DNA of 64,000 nucleotides from Torulaspora globosa. Its lineage: Eukaryota > Ascomycota > Saccharomycetes > Saccharomycetales > Saccharomycetaceae. The notes beneath the pieces were generated by a model. It saw only the letters and a program-made list of their open reading frames with translations. It was not told the DNA's origin and searched no databases. The number at the start of each line of letters is the position of its first letter. Within the stretch, counting starts at the first letter, position 1. Both the position numbers and the translations under genes were made by a program. This document shows positions 20,135 to 29,578 of the stretch, one piece after another. The stretch spans positions 310,001-374,000 of the forward strand of contig NC_050734.1 in NCBI RefSeq assembly GCF_014133895.1, in the 5' to 3' direction.

Positions 20135-21985
20135 ATGGATAAAGAAGGCGAGATTATCGTGAAGGATTTCGTCAGCATCCTGGAGGAGTTGACTTTCAAC
20201 TCGAGACCGATTATCACGACGCTGACAAAGATCGCTGAAGAAAATATGCCGTATGCTCAGCATTTTGTGGATGCGTTGGAGGCTAGGATTGACCGATGTC
20301 CGCCTAAGCAGAAGCTGTATGCGCTCTACGCCCTCGATTCTATCTGTAAAAACGCTGGAAGCCCGTATACGATATATTTCAGCCGAAACCTGTTCAGTCT
20401 TTATAAGAAGAGTTATCTGTTGGTGGATAATGCTACGAGGACGAAGATGATACATCTGTTCAAGACCTGGATGGATTCCGGCGATACGCTGGCCGGGGCT
20501 CCGTTGCTATTCGAGAGGTCTGCGTTGGAAAAGATAGAACAGTTTCTCATAAAGGCGAGTGCTTTGCACCAGAAAAACCTGCAGTCGATGTTGCCGACGC
20601 CTACGGTGCCGTTGCTCACCAGAGAGATTGACAAGCTGACCGCGTTGACGACCGAGCGTCTGAAGAATCAACCGATGGATGAAAAATTGAAGATGAAGTT
20701 AGTTGTGCTCACACAGCTCAAGCAAGAGTTGCATAGGGAGAAGCTAGCTCCCGGGGCACTGAAACAGCTTCAGTTGCAGTTGAGGCAGATCTTTGCGCAG
20801 GATCAGCAAGTGTTGCAAGACATCCAGAGGCAACAGCAGCAGCATGAGATGGCCATGCTGCAGCAGAAACAGCTGCATCAGCGAGAATTGCAAAGTGAAA
20901 ATCAAACGCTGCCGTCGAACAGCGGTTCGTTCATTCCGTTGTTCGGCGATAGCTCAGGCAGTAGTGGAATGTCTAGTCTGTTTGGCTCTTCGATGAGTGC
21001 AGTGGGACCACCAAATTTGACAGCTTTGGACAAAACGTATCAGCTCTCCAAGATTCAGGGCCTTTACCACTCGTTGGAAGCGGAAGGTCTGCTCTACAAA
21101 CCTCCCAAAGAATCAATTGTGAGCCTTTACTCGAAATTGGGAGGGCACAACCACCTAGCGTCGGGCACTCTCGCCTATCAACAAGGGGTAAACCTTCCAC
21201 CATTACCGTTACTGCAGGGAATACTGTCCGATTGCAAAGCCCATTTTGCAACTGTCAATATAGATATTCTAAATACTCCAAACCTACAACTGTCTCAGCA
21301 GACCATCGAGGATGATAATCCAGTAGTCGGTTCGAGTTTAATTCATCTGCTGTATCGTGCAAAGCCTAATAAGTGTAATATATGTGGGAAGAGGTTTGGG
21401 AACAGTGTCGGTGAAAAGAAATCGCAGGCTGATCATTTAGACTGGCATTTCAGAATCAATAAACGAATCAAAGGCTCCGAAATGACAGCGAACGCTTCCG
21501 GTAGCGTAACTGGTCCAACTCAAAAGAACATTCAATCTAGAAATTGGTACTTGCAGGACTCGCAATGGATCTCGTTCAAAGACGAGGAAATAGTCTCGAC
21601 AACTTTCTCATTGAGTACTGATGGAACCGCCCATAAGATGACTACAGCAAATCTTGAAGACCAGACTCAGTACAGTTCGACAGCAGCCACAGATACGGGC
21701 GCCCAGGAGAGTGAGAAATTCACTGTTGATGAGGGTATATTATTGAGGAAACATGTCGTTGTTCCAGAGTCTGCAGTAGACATGTCTTTTCAATGCCCAA
21801 TTTGCAAAGAAAATGTTACCGGACTGTACGATGAAGAGCTTGGTGAATGGGTCTGGAGGAACGCTATGGAAGTCAACAATAAATACTTTCATGCAACCTG
21901 CTACTACGAAGCAGCGAGGAATAGCGATAATCCGCTGGGTTTGCAGCTCGATCTAGAAAAGTTGAAGCATTTGGCCTCTGAATAG
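20135..21985 (+). CDS. PCF11: PCF11, CF IA subunit for mRNA 3'-end cleavage and transcription termination
   Basis: The 616-residue protein (yeast 626) has an N-terminal CTD-interaction domain (about residues 1-135, with FNSRPIITTLTKIAEEN and YALDSICKNAG) that reads Ser2-phosphorylated Pol II. A Gln-rich helical stretch follows near residues 225-260, then two zinc-binding regions: CNICGKRFGNS near Cys414 and CPICKENVTG near Cys554, flanking the Clp1-binding part. The ATG at 20135 fits the CID start; an in-frame GTG at 20102 is ignored. It is convergent with the ASF2-like gene, only 81 bp apart. Confidence 0.95.
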   Translation: MDKEGEIIVKDFVSILEELTFNSRPIITTLTKIAEENMPYAQHFVDALEARIDRCPPKQKLYALYALDSICKNAGSPYTIYFSRNLFSLYKKSYLLVDNATRTKMIHLFKTWMDSGDTLAGAPLLFERSALEKIEQFLIKASALHQKNLQSMLPTPTVPLLTREIDKLTALTTERLKNQPMDEKLKMKLVVLTQLKQELHREKLAPGALKQLQLQLRQIFAQDQQVLQDIQRQQQQHEMAMLQQKQLHQRELQSENQTLPSNSGSFIPLFGDSSGSSGMSSLFGSSMSAVGPPNLTALDKTYQLSKIQGLYHSLEAEGLLYKPPKESIVSLYSKLGGHNHLASGTLAYQQGVNLPPLPLLQGILSDCKAHFATVNIDILNTPNLQLSQQTIEDDNPVVGSSLIHLLYRAKPNKCNICGKRFGNSVGEKKSQADHLDWHFRINKRIKGSEMTANASGSVTGPTQKNIQSRNWYLQDSQWISFKDEEIVSTTFSLSTDGTAHKMTTANLEDQTQYSSTAATDTGAQESEKFTVDEGILLRKHVVVPESAVDMSFQCPICKENVTGLYDEELGEWVWRNAMEVNNKYFHATCYYEAARNSDNPLGLQLDLEKLKHLASE

Positions 21986-22066
21986 TGGAGTGCAGGATGT
22001 GAAGCATGGTAAGTTACTGACGCTTGATTACATATAGAGATTAACTATGTTCATTAATTACTGCCT

Positions 22067-23767
22067 TTATAGTGATGTTCTATCTCTGTGCTCATTTGCA
22101 CTCGGACTTTCTAAATAGACGTCAACTTTATCGCTCATGGGATTTAGCACTGGGGATTCCTGTTTGATCGCTCGACCACTGTCATTGATGCCATTCTGCA
22201 TGTTGGATGGCGTTGCCGCTCGAAAGCTAGTATTGGATGAAAGTAATCGCTGATTTGCTGCTTCTGAGTTGAAATTGTTAACACGATATTCATGTGTAGT
22301 GGAATGCAATAAATGCGAATGGGGCAAACCGTCCTGTGGTGTTGAAGCAGGGAAGTCTGTCAGCGGTCGCGTCTCGGCTCTCGACAGGCCTTCAATTTGT
22401 TCCCTCTGCCGATGAATTACAGCCTCCAAGGATTTGTTTTCGAGCTTCGAATGCTCTAACTGGGTGTTCAAGAGTTCGATGTCCTTCCTTCGAGCTTCAG
22501 CGAGCTCAGAAAGCGACTTGTATGATTCGACCGCGGTTTTATAATTCCCTTGTAAGTTATTCATCTGCGCTTCCTTGTTCTTATAATACAGAATGGTCTT
22601 GTTCTGTTCCTGTATCTCGAATTTGAATTGTTTGATATACTCGCCAGCCGTTTGGCCAAATCTCGCCCACTTTTGGAATATCTGCTTGTCGTACGCCAGG
22701 CGCTGCTCGAGCTGAAATCTTGTATCTTGTTCTCTTTGAAAGGCTCTTTTCATATTGGTCAAGCGAGCATCATGGATTGACCTGACTTGAGTCAGCTCCT
22801 CATGCAGTCTAATAATTTTAGCCTTCAACTCCATAACAAAGGGACTTTCTAACTGAAAAGCTTTTCGCTCGTCGCTAGTGGCAGATATGTTCTGCTCCGC
22901 AATTGCTGTTAAAGTTTCGTATTCTTCCAATCGCCCGAGGATTCGAGACTCTAGTTGCTTTAACTTTCCGTAAGCCGTCTCATTGCTTTTGGATAATTCA
23001 CGAGGCGATACGCCTTGCCCTTCGGTAGTTGCATGTTCGCCTTCGCCGCTCTCCCCAATGCTCGGAGCACTATCCACGCGTTTGTTATGTTCTTGCACTC
23101 CGATATCAAGCCTTTTTGACTCACGGCTCTTAGTCTCATCTACCAACTGGGCCGCCAAGCTTTCTCGTAGAGCTCGGTCATCTCGCAGTCTCTCATTTTC
23201 TTTGCTTAAAACCGCAATCCGGCCGTATAGGCTTGCCAATCGAAGTTCGTATCTCATAATTTCATCTGACATCTTTTGAAGGCTTTCTCTTATCTCCCTC
23301 TTCTCTAACGGTAATTCCACTGAGCTGCCTAAATTCCCACTCGATGTGCTGCTCTTGGGAGGCAAACTGCTTGTCTTTTGGACTTCCTTACGCCTGTTAT
23401 CAGAAAGAAACCCATTCTCGCCCTGTTTCTCGTTATCTGCAACCCCAGAAGGGAGCATTCGGTGATTGAGCAACCCATCCAATTTGATCTGGCTTTGACG
23501 ATTCACTGGTGATTGTCTCAGGCAGCCATTTAACTTTATCCTCGGGCTAACTGTAGGTTTCGAGACAGAGACTGGTGCGTTGCTGACTTTATTTCCATTC
23601 CTCGTTTGACCGAAACTTCCAATCTTCTTTCCACTAGAATAAATCCATATCTTCTTCAATTTCTGCTCAAAATTACTCACGTCATCGCCAGTTTTCTCAT
23701 CCTTACCAGGTATCCCCTTCCCAAATCCCCGGCTTCCAGCGTAGTGACCAAGAATCTGATCTCCCAT
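22067..23767 (-). CDS. ASF2: ASF2-like coiled-coil protein
   Basis: The 566-residue protein has a Ser/Lys-rich, disordered N-terminal third, then long coiled-coil stretches (about residues 150-200 and 250-430) with heptads such as YELRLASLYGRIAVLSKENERL, and a polar C-terminal tail. No catalytic domain is visible. The assignment rests on position: GGC1-ASF2 are neighbours in S. cerevisiae (YDL198C-YDL197C), Asf2 has about 525 residues and coiled coil, and it acts as an overexpression anti-silencer. It lies directly downstream of SIR4 on the same strand. A different coiled-coil protein cannot be excluded by reading alone. Confidence 0.6.
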   Translation of the reverse strand: MGDQILGHYAGSRGFGKGIPGKDEKTGDDVSNFEQKLKKIWIYSSGKKIGSFGQTRNGNKVSNAPVSVSKPTVSPRIKLNGCLRQSPVNRQSQIKLDGLLNHRMLPSGVADNEKQGENGFLSDNRRKEVQKTSSLPPKSSTSSGNLGSSVELPLEKREIRESLQKMSDEIMRYELRLASLYGRIAVLSKENERLRDDRALRESLAAQLVDETKSRESKRLDIGVQEHNKRVDSAPSIGESGEGEHATTEGQGVSPRELSKSNETAYGKLKQLESRILGRLEEYETLTAIAEQNISATSDERKAFQLESPFVMELKAKIIRLHEELTQVRSIHDARLTNMKRAFQREQDTRFQLEQRLAYDKQIFQKWARFGQTAGEYIKQFKFEIQEQNKTILYYKNKEAQMNNLQGNYKTAVESYKSLSELAEARRKDIELLNTQLEHSKLENKSLEAVIHRQREQIEGLSRAETRPLTDFPASTPQDGLPHSHLLHSTTHEYRVNNFNSEAANQRLLSSNTSFRAATPSNMQNGINDSGRAIKQESPVLNPMSDKVDVYLESPSANEHRDRTSL

Positions 23768-24054
23768 AACTTGAGCAAATTCGAATCAACAATGAATCGC
23801 TGAAATGTGCTCGATCCTTACCAGGACATGCCATTGAGCTTCGCAGCCGTTTCGCCAAGGTTCCTTCAAGGTGACGCGCTTTAAGTGCGACGCGGCGATC
23901 CTTCTCACTAGAAACTCTAACAGCTAACAAGTGAGTAGTTAAGACTGAATGTTCAGCTATATAGTTGTGATACTTCGTACAGTTTTGCACAAGCTTGAAG
24001 TTGAAGCTTAGTTAAGTCTCAGTTCATATGCTGTGAGGTCGTGTCCAGACGACG

Positions 24055-27000
24055 TCAGTCAAAGCGATTGGCTAGATCGCGTTTATTCTTGGTGATCTTT
24101 CTGAGCTGTAGCTCCCTTTGGTAAAGAGCTTCCGTGTAATCTTCAATTGATTTGTCTTTCTCCTTGAGCTGTCGCTCCGAGACCTTGAGTTTTCCATGTA
24201 GCGAAGTAATTTCTAATTCTTTCTTCATGACGTCTTGACATAGAGCCAAGATGAGCTTTCTGGCAGCTTCTATTTGCTTGTCTTTCTTCTCCAGCTGCTC
24301 TGATGCTTCCCGCAGAATCGGCTCGAACTCTTCTTCCAGTGCGTCGCTCTCGCTATCAGTCTTGTCCATATCTATGTCCACGATTTCAGCCACACTCGTT
24401 TGGCTTTGCTGAACTGCATTTCTGCCGGTTGGTGCGGTTTCCTGGCGTGATTCTTTATGTGCCGGCTTGACACTCTCGATGATGGCAGTTTTTTCAGGAG
24501 CATTGGTAGTGGTGGTAGTGTCGCGAATCCTCGTTTTAGTCCCTAGTATCTTGTTGACGCCTAGCCGTGCTGTCGAAGACTGCACGGCAAAAGCTTTTGT
24601 AAGGGGAGCCATATTTGGCGCAAAAATCCGCACGACAGGCTCTTTAGCCGCTGGAACTTTGGCCACTGGCTCTTCGGTAATAGTCTCTCTGGTATGGGGT
24701 TTTCTTGCAATATTACCTTCGGCAGTAGGCTCTTTGCTAACACGTTCCTTAGCTTCAGCTCCCTTGGCGATAGCTTTCTCTGCACCGACTTCCATCGTAC
24801 CCGTAGCCGGCATTTTGGAGGCTGGAACTTGCTTTATGGTAGCTTTTGGAACTGACTCTTCCGTAGCGGTCGCTCGTTTGGTCCATTCTTTTAAAAAGTT
24901 CGAATCTTCGGCAACTCGCTCCCCGGCAAAAGGCCCTTTGACAACATGTTCTTTAGCTTCAGCTCCCTTGGCAATAGCATTGTCTGCACCGACTTTCATC
25001 GTACCCGTAGCCGGGATTTTGGAGATTGGAACTTGCTTTACGGTAGCTTTTGTTACTGACTCTTCCGTAGCGCTCGCTTGTTTGGTCCATTCTTTTACGT
25101 TTATACCCATATTCTCCAGGAACTGATATGCCTTCTCGATAGACCATACTCTCAAATTTTTATTAAGCGCTGAAGCCCTCAGGGGATCATTGAGTATGCT
25201 CTCAACCGCTTTCGCTGCCTTAAAGTTGTCGCTAGATATAACTATCTCGACATCCGCATCAAGTTGGCTAGCGATCCTGGTTCCAAACTCTGAGTCAAAA
25301 ATGCGCCTCAATTGAGCGATCTGCTTACTATGCAAGTTATCAGATTTCTGGGAGCTGGGACCTGGACCAAAATCAAACAATATAGAGCGCGTTTGCAGCA
25401 ACGCACGCCAGCTCCGCTTCCACATTTCGCCTGGCCGTTTTTCTGGTAGTCGGACTTGTTTAGGAAGACTTGAACCGGCAAGAACCTTAGAAGGCGACTG
25501 CTTGCCTTCTTTACCAAATTCGGCAGCAAGTGGACCTCTTAGGGGAATAAACTCTAGTTTGCTTCTTTTATGCAATTGCTGATAATAGTACGCATGGGAG
25601 TGTTCATAGTTTTCTGTCGAGCATATGTTATTCGTCACGCTAACTTTCGGATGAGACGCCATTGAGGAGTGCTTCGCTATTCCTGGCTCAACCAGGTTCA
25701 TAACCGTACTCTTGCTGAACCACGATTTTTCATCAAACTTGGCTCTCACTTTAATGGCCAATTCACGATTGATTCTTCTTCTTTCGACTTCAGGGTCCTG
25801 GTGCAAGGAATCCTTCCCTGCACTGATCGGACGATCGATAGAGGAGTTTTCATGAAGTGTTCCATGAGAAACCGGTCGCTGCACTGAAGAATGTGCTTTC
25901 GGTGACTCGTTGCGGCCTGGATTCACGAATCCCTTAGGAGATTGCTCTTCGTTGTCGGTCGAGGTCTCTTCGGAATCAGTTAGGTAAAACAGTTGAGGCC
26001 TCGAAAGGTTCTTGTCCTCTTCCAACTGTTGATCGGCAGCGAGCTTAGGAGGTGCCGTGTCTTGAATAACCACCGCACCTCTAAGATGATGTGGCTTTTG
26101 TCGAGGCGTAATGTTTGGACGCTTATCGTTAATTTTCTCGCTAGTGAAAAGTTCAATATCGGTAACAATTCTCGCCTCAACTGGGTGCTCGGGCTTTCTG
26201 TCTTCATCAAGCCCCGATGTTGATCTCGCACTTCCATCGATTGAATGGGTGTCTTCGGACTTGATCAGCATATTGTTTTGATAAAGTTTAGTAAAAAGGT
26301 CTGCTAAAGCCTGTCTCTGAGAAGAAGTATTGGGCGGTTCCTGCAGTAGGGCATTATTCCATTTCTCTGCTATACCCATCAGTGGTCCCGAATCCATACT
26401 TTTCTTGGCAGTTGTAGGGTGCACTGGGTTAAGAATGTTGTTTTCTTTATTGAACTGTTCTTGTTTCTGGTTTCCAACACTATTTCTCATCTCTGAGCTT
26501 TCTTGTGGGGCTTTATGAATACCAGCACTGGTGGATTTTGCATCCCGGTTAGCCGTTAATGTACGCGTATGAGAAACAACCGCTGGAATATCTTTGTTAC
26601 TTTCGCTGGATGGAGATCGATCTTTAATAATATCTCTGGCATTATAATCCTCTTCATTATTCAGTAGTGACGCGACACTAGGTATTTTGGAAAGAGAAGT
26701 CACTTCACCATGCGCTTGCGGTTTGGAATTGTTATTCAACGACACTGTATCTGTGCCTAGATCTTGCTCTTGATTTGCCTCAATGTTTCTTGGCATTCTG
26801 ACGTTTTTATTCAAGGACGCAGCGCCTGCCTTCGGTCGTTGGTCTTCGGCTATCACTGCATCAGACCTCGGCGCTTTGAAATCTTTATTCATCGACACAA
26901 TATCTGAGTTCCGCTCTCGGTCTTCGGCTACAGCTGTGCCATGTTCTGCTTCTTTGAAATATTTATTCGGCGAAGCAGCATCTGCGGCAGACTGCTGATC

Positions 27001-27855
27001 CTCGGACATTGCGACATCAAAAGTGCGCTTTCTGGCAACTGAAGATTCGATTTTCCGACTTGTATCGTTGATCGCGGATGGCAGTTGGGTCTCCTCTTTG
27101 GCTGCAGGTGGTTTTTCCACAGCGTCGCTTCTTTGAGTAGAGTCACTTTCAATAGTTGGCATCTCTTTGTGCACTTTTGCATCTGGAGCCTGCTTAGTAG
27201 CTTGGTTGGATATGTCAAGCTGCAATAGATTCTTAACGCTCGAAGTAAAAGTTCTGTTCTTTGAGAAAACCTCATAAGGCGTTAGCTTTTCGTGCGCCAG
27301 TTCACCAAGATTGGTGTGCCCTCCTTCACCCGGTCGTTCTGTAACTTTTTCTGATGGCGCTGTTCGTACTCTTGTTGATTGATTGACGGATATAAACTCT
27401 GGTATTGTAGTGCCGCTCCGCGAGAGCTGTTGCATATCTGCTTTGTTCACTGTGACATTATGAAAATTGCCAACCTTGCTCTTGGACCGCAATAAACTAA
27501 GCAATCGATCCTTCGGTATTCTCGTTGGCTTTAGCAGCTTTTCCTGGTCCGTGGCCTTTTTGTTCTTTGGCGAGCTCTTACTCTGAGGAACAATCCCTAG
27601 TGCCGGTCGTGATGCTGAAGGAGATGCTGACGTAGATTTCTGCTTCCACGATTCAGCGGTAGGGGTAAAGCGAAATAATGGGATCTGTCGCGGCGGAGGA
27701 GTTCTGTTATCTAGCAAAGATGGTTCATCTGAAACCCTCGACTGCTCAGCAGCCGGCAATTTCGACAGCAAGGGGATAGTTTGTGTAGAGATTGGTGATG
27801 ACCTGGAAGCTGGTGATACAGAACTCCCACTGCTAGAGTCGGAATCGTTCTGCAT
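24055..27855 (-). CDS. SIR4: SIR4, silent-chromatin scaffold protein
   Basis: The start is the ATG at 27855 (frame open to a GTG at 27918), giving 1266 residues against about 1358 in S. cerevisiae. Most of the protein is low-complexity Ser/Lys/Glu sequence. Three parts support the call: a globular block at about 806-918 (from RPGEMWKRSWRALLQTRSILFDFG to FLENMGIN) in the place of the Sir4 H-BRCT/PAD region; a C-terminal coiled coil from about 1172 to the end; and position between ADK1 and PCF11, as in YDR226W-YDR228C. Residues 921-988 are tandemly repeated. Sir4 links Sir2/Sir3 to Rap1 and Ku at silent loci and telomeres. Sequence divergence is expected for this family. Confidence 0.8.
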   Translation of the reverse strand: MQNDSDSSSGSSVSPASRSSPISTQTIPLLSKLPAAEQSRVSDEPSLLDNRTPPPRQIPLFRFTPTAESWKQKSTSASPSASRPALGIVPQSKSSPKNKKATDQEKLLKPTRIPKDRLLSLLRSKSKVGNFHNVTVNKADMQQLSRSGTTIPEFISVNQSTRVRTAPSEKVTERPGEGGHTNLGELAHEKLTPYEVFSKNRTFTSSVKNLLQLDISNQATKQAPDAKVHKEMPTIESDSTQRSDAVEKPPAAKEETQLPSAINDTSRKIESSVARKRTFDVAMSEDQQSAADAASPNKYFKEAEHGTAVAEDRERNSDIVSMNKDFKAPRSDAVIAEDQRPKAGAASLNKNVRMPRNIEANQEQDLGTDTVSLNNNSKPQAHGEVTSLSKIPSVASLLNNEEDYNARDIIKDRSPSSESNKDIPAVVSHTRTLTANRDAKSTSAGIHKAPQESSEMRNSVGNQKQEQFNKENNILNPVHPTTAKKSMDSGPLMGIAEKWNNALLQEPPNTSSQRQALADLFTKLYQNNMLIKSEDTHSIDGSARSTSGLDEDRKPEHPVEARIVTDIELFTSEKINDKRPNITPRQKPHHLRGAVVIQDTAPPKLAADQQLEEDKNLSRPQLFYLTDSEETSTDNEEQSPKGFVNPGRNESPKAHSSVQRPVSHGTLHENSSIDRPISAGKDSLHQDPEVERRRINRELAIKVRAKFDEKSWFSKSTVMNLVEPGIAKHSSMASHPKVSVTNNICSTENYEHSHAYYYQQLHKRSKLEFIPLRGPLAAEFGKEGKQSPSKVLAGSSLPKQVRLPEKRPGEMWKRSWRALLQTRSILFDFGPGPSSQKSDNLHSKQIAQLRRIFDSEFGTRIASQLDADVEIVISSDNFKAAKAVESILNDPLRASALNKNLRVWSIEKAYQFLENMGINVKEWTKQASATEESVTKATVKQVPISKIPATGTMKVGADNAIAKGAEAKEHVVKGPFAGERVAEDSNFLKEWTKRATATEESVPKATIKQVPASKMPATGTMEVGAEKAIAKGAEAKERVSKEPTAEGNIARKPHTRETITEEPVAKVPAAKEPVVRIFAPNMAPLTKAFAVQSSTARLGVNKILGTKTRIRDTTTTTNAPEKTAIIESVKPAHKESRQETAPTGRNAVQQSQTSVAEIVDIDMDKTDSESDALEEEFEPILREASEQLEKKDKQIEAARKLILALCQDVMKKELEITSLHGKLKVSERQLKEKDKSIEDYTEALYQRELQLRKITKNKRDLANRFD
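24700..25095 (-). repeat. Tandem 204-bp (68-codon) duplication inside SIR4
   Basis: Copy A is 24892-25095 and copy B runs from 24891 to about 24700. Both begin KEWTK and share long stretches such as ATGTM, VGA and AIAKGAEAKE, with scattered substitutions, so the duplication is not brand new. The period is exactly 204 bp and keeps the frame. Downstream, shorter EPVAKVPAAKEPVV-type Pro/Ala/Lys/Glu repeats continue. The segment lies between the H-BRCT-like block and the C-terminal coiled coil. Confidence 0.85.
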
Positions 27856-28044
27856 CGCAAACACCACTAGATTAGAGCGTTCGGAGCCAGAAAATTCCCT
27901 CGAAGCCAAAATTTCCACTCTAGCTCAAGTGAAATGACCAATGATCTATCGATGGCGACCTGGAACCGCTATATGACTCTACTACGTTAGGTTCCGATGG
28001 TTGACTGGTCCCTTGGACCTGCCTTACTGTAGCACAAGAACATG

Positions 28045-28057
28045 GTCATCATACACG
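28045..28057 (+). promoter_or_regulatory. Abf1-type site upstream of SIR4
   Basis: GTCATCATACACG fits the Abf1 consensus RTCRYYNNNNACG at all defined positions. It lies 190 bp upstream of the SIR4 ATG and just past the end of ADK1. Abf1 is a general regulatory factor that also takes part in silencers. Confidence 0.5.
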
Positions 28058-28104
28058 GCAGTACTTAGCTTGAGTAAATAGTGAATCTACCTAGATGACC
28101 AGGC

Positions 28105-28839
<735 letters not shown>

Positions 28840-28956
28840 TCAAGAACCGTTGATGGTCTGCAATTGACCACGAATCTTATTGTCAAACGTCTCGAGACCC
28901 GTTGTCCAGAGTCTGCTGCTGTTCGCCTGCATTTTTCGTACCGCAGGACGCCCTCT

Positions 28957-28968
28957 GATTGGCCAATC
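28957..28968. promoter_or_regulatory. Palindromic double CCAAT element upstream of ADK1
   Basis: GATTGGCCAATC is a perfect 12-bp palindrome that presents one CCAAT box on each strand, 175 bp upstream of the ADK1 ATG. CCAAT is the Hap2/3/4/5 target; overlap of the two boxes means only one complex could bind at a time. Confidence 0.45.
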
Positions 28969-28982
28969 GTAGTAGCTTGAGA

Positions 28983-28989
28983 CGGGTAA
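28983..28989 (+). promoter_or_regulatory. Reb1 site (CGGGTAA)
   Basis: CGGGTAA is the core Reb1 consensus. It lies 201 bp upstream of ADK1, 15 bp beyond the CCAAT palindrome. Reb1 commonly keeps divergent promoters free of nucleosomes and blocks read-through. Confidence 0.5.
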
Positions 28990-29578
28990 CCCATTTCAGG
29001 AAGCTTACAGGCTGTAGAACCTTCTTGAGAGCAATATCTATCCTGCAACGCATTCTCCCACTTAATAATGCATCTGAGACATCCAGAAGGTCTCTTGAAC
29101 CGCCATCTGGTCAGTTGTTTTGTTTGCTTTTGTGCGCGCTAGCGGCTGATCATAAAGCCGCCGATCTCTTACCTAAACATGAAACTCTACAAGAAACAAC
29201 AAAGCCAGTTAGAGGTCAAAGGGTATCGTTGGGCGGCAAAACAGATGCTTATGCGGTTATAGGGCAGTGTTGAGATGGTAAAGACGATCAGAAAGTGGCA
29301 AAAAACGCAATTTTAGAAATTTGCGTTTCTCAGGCCTTATAGATGTGAGAATCAAATCCTTTGACTGGATGAAGTGCTATTGTTTTATTGAAAGATCGAC
29401 AGCTGTCGCTTTATGCAAGGAATTGGGCCCTCATGCGATGTTAGGCGAAGTTTCCCTCAAGGCGGACCTCTCGGAGCAAAAATTGGAATGGAAAAAAAGG
29501 ATGCGATAAATAGCAGAGGTGTCGGGACACAGTCTGTGTCGACTCCGGCAAGATTGAGGTGTCTAGTCGACTGGAAAG

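Noticed and set aside
29303..29328. Hairpin with 8-bp arms as an RNA gene or terminator
   Set aside because: Arms are short, the loop is unstructured and no Pol III or snoRNA signals accompany it; chance is likely.
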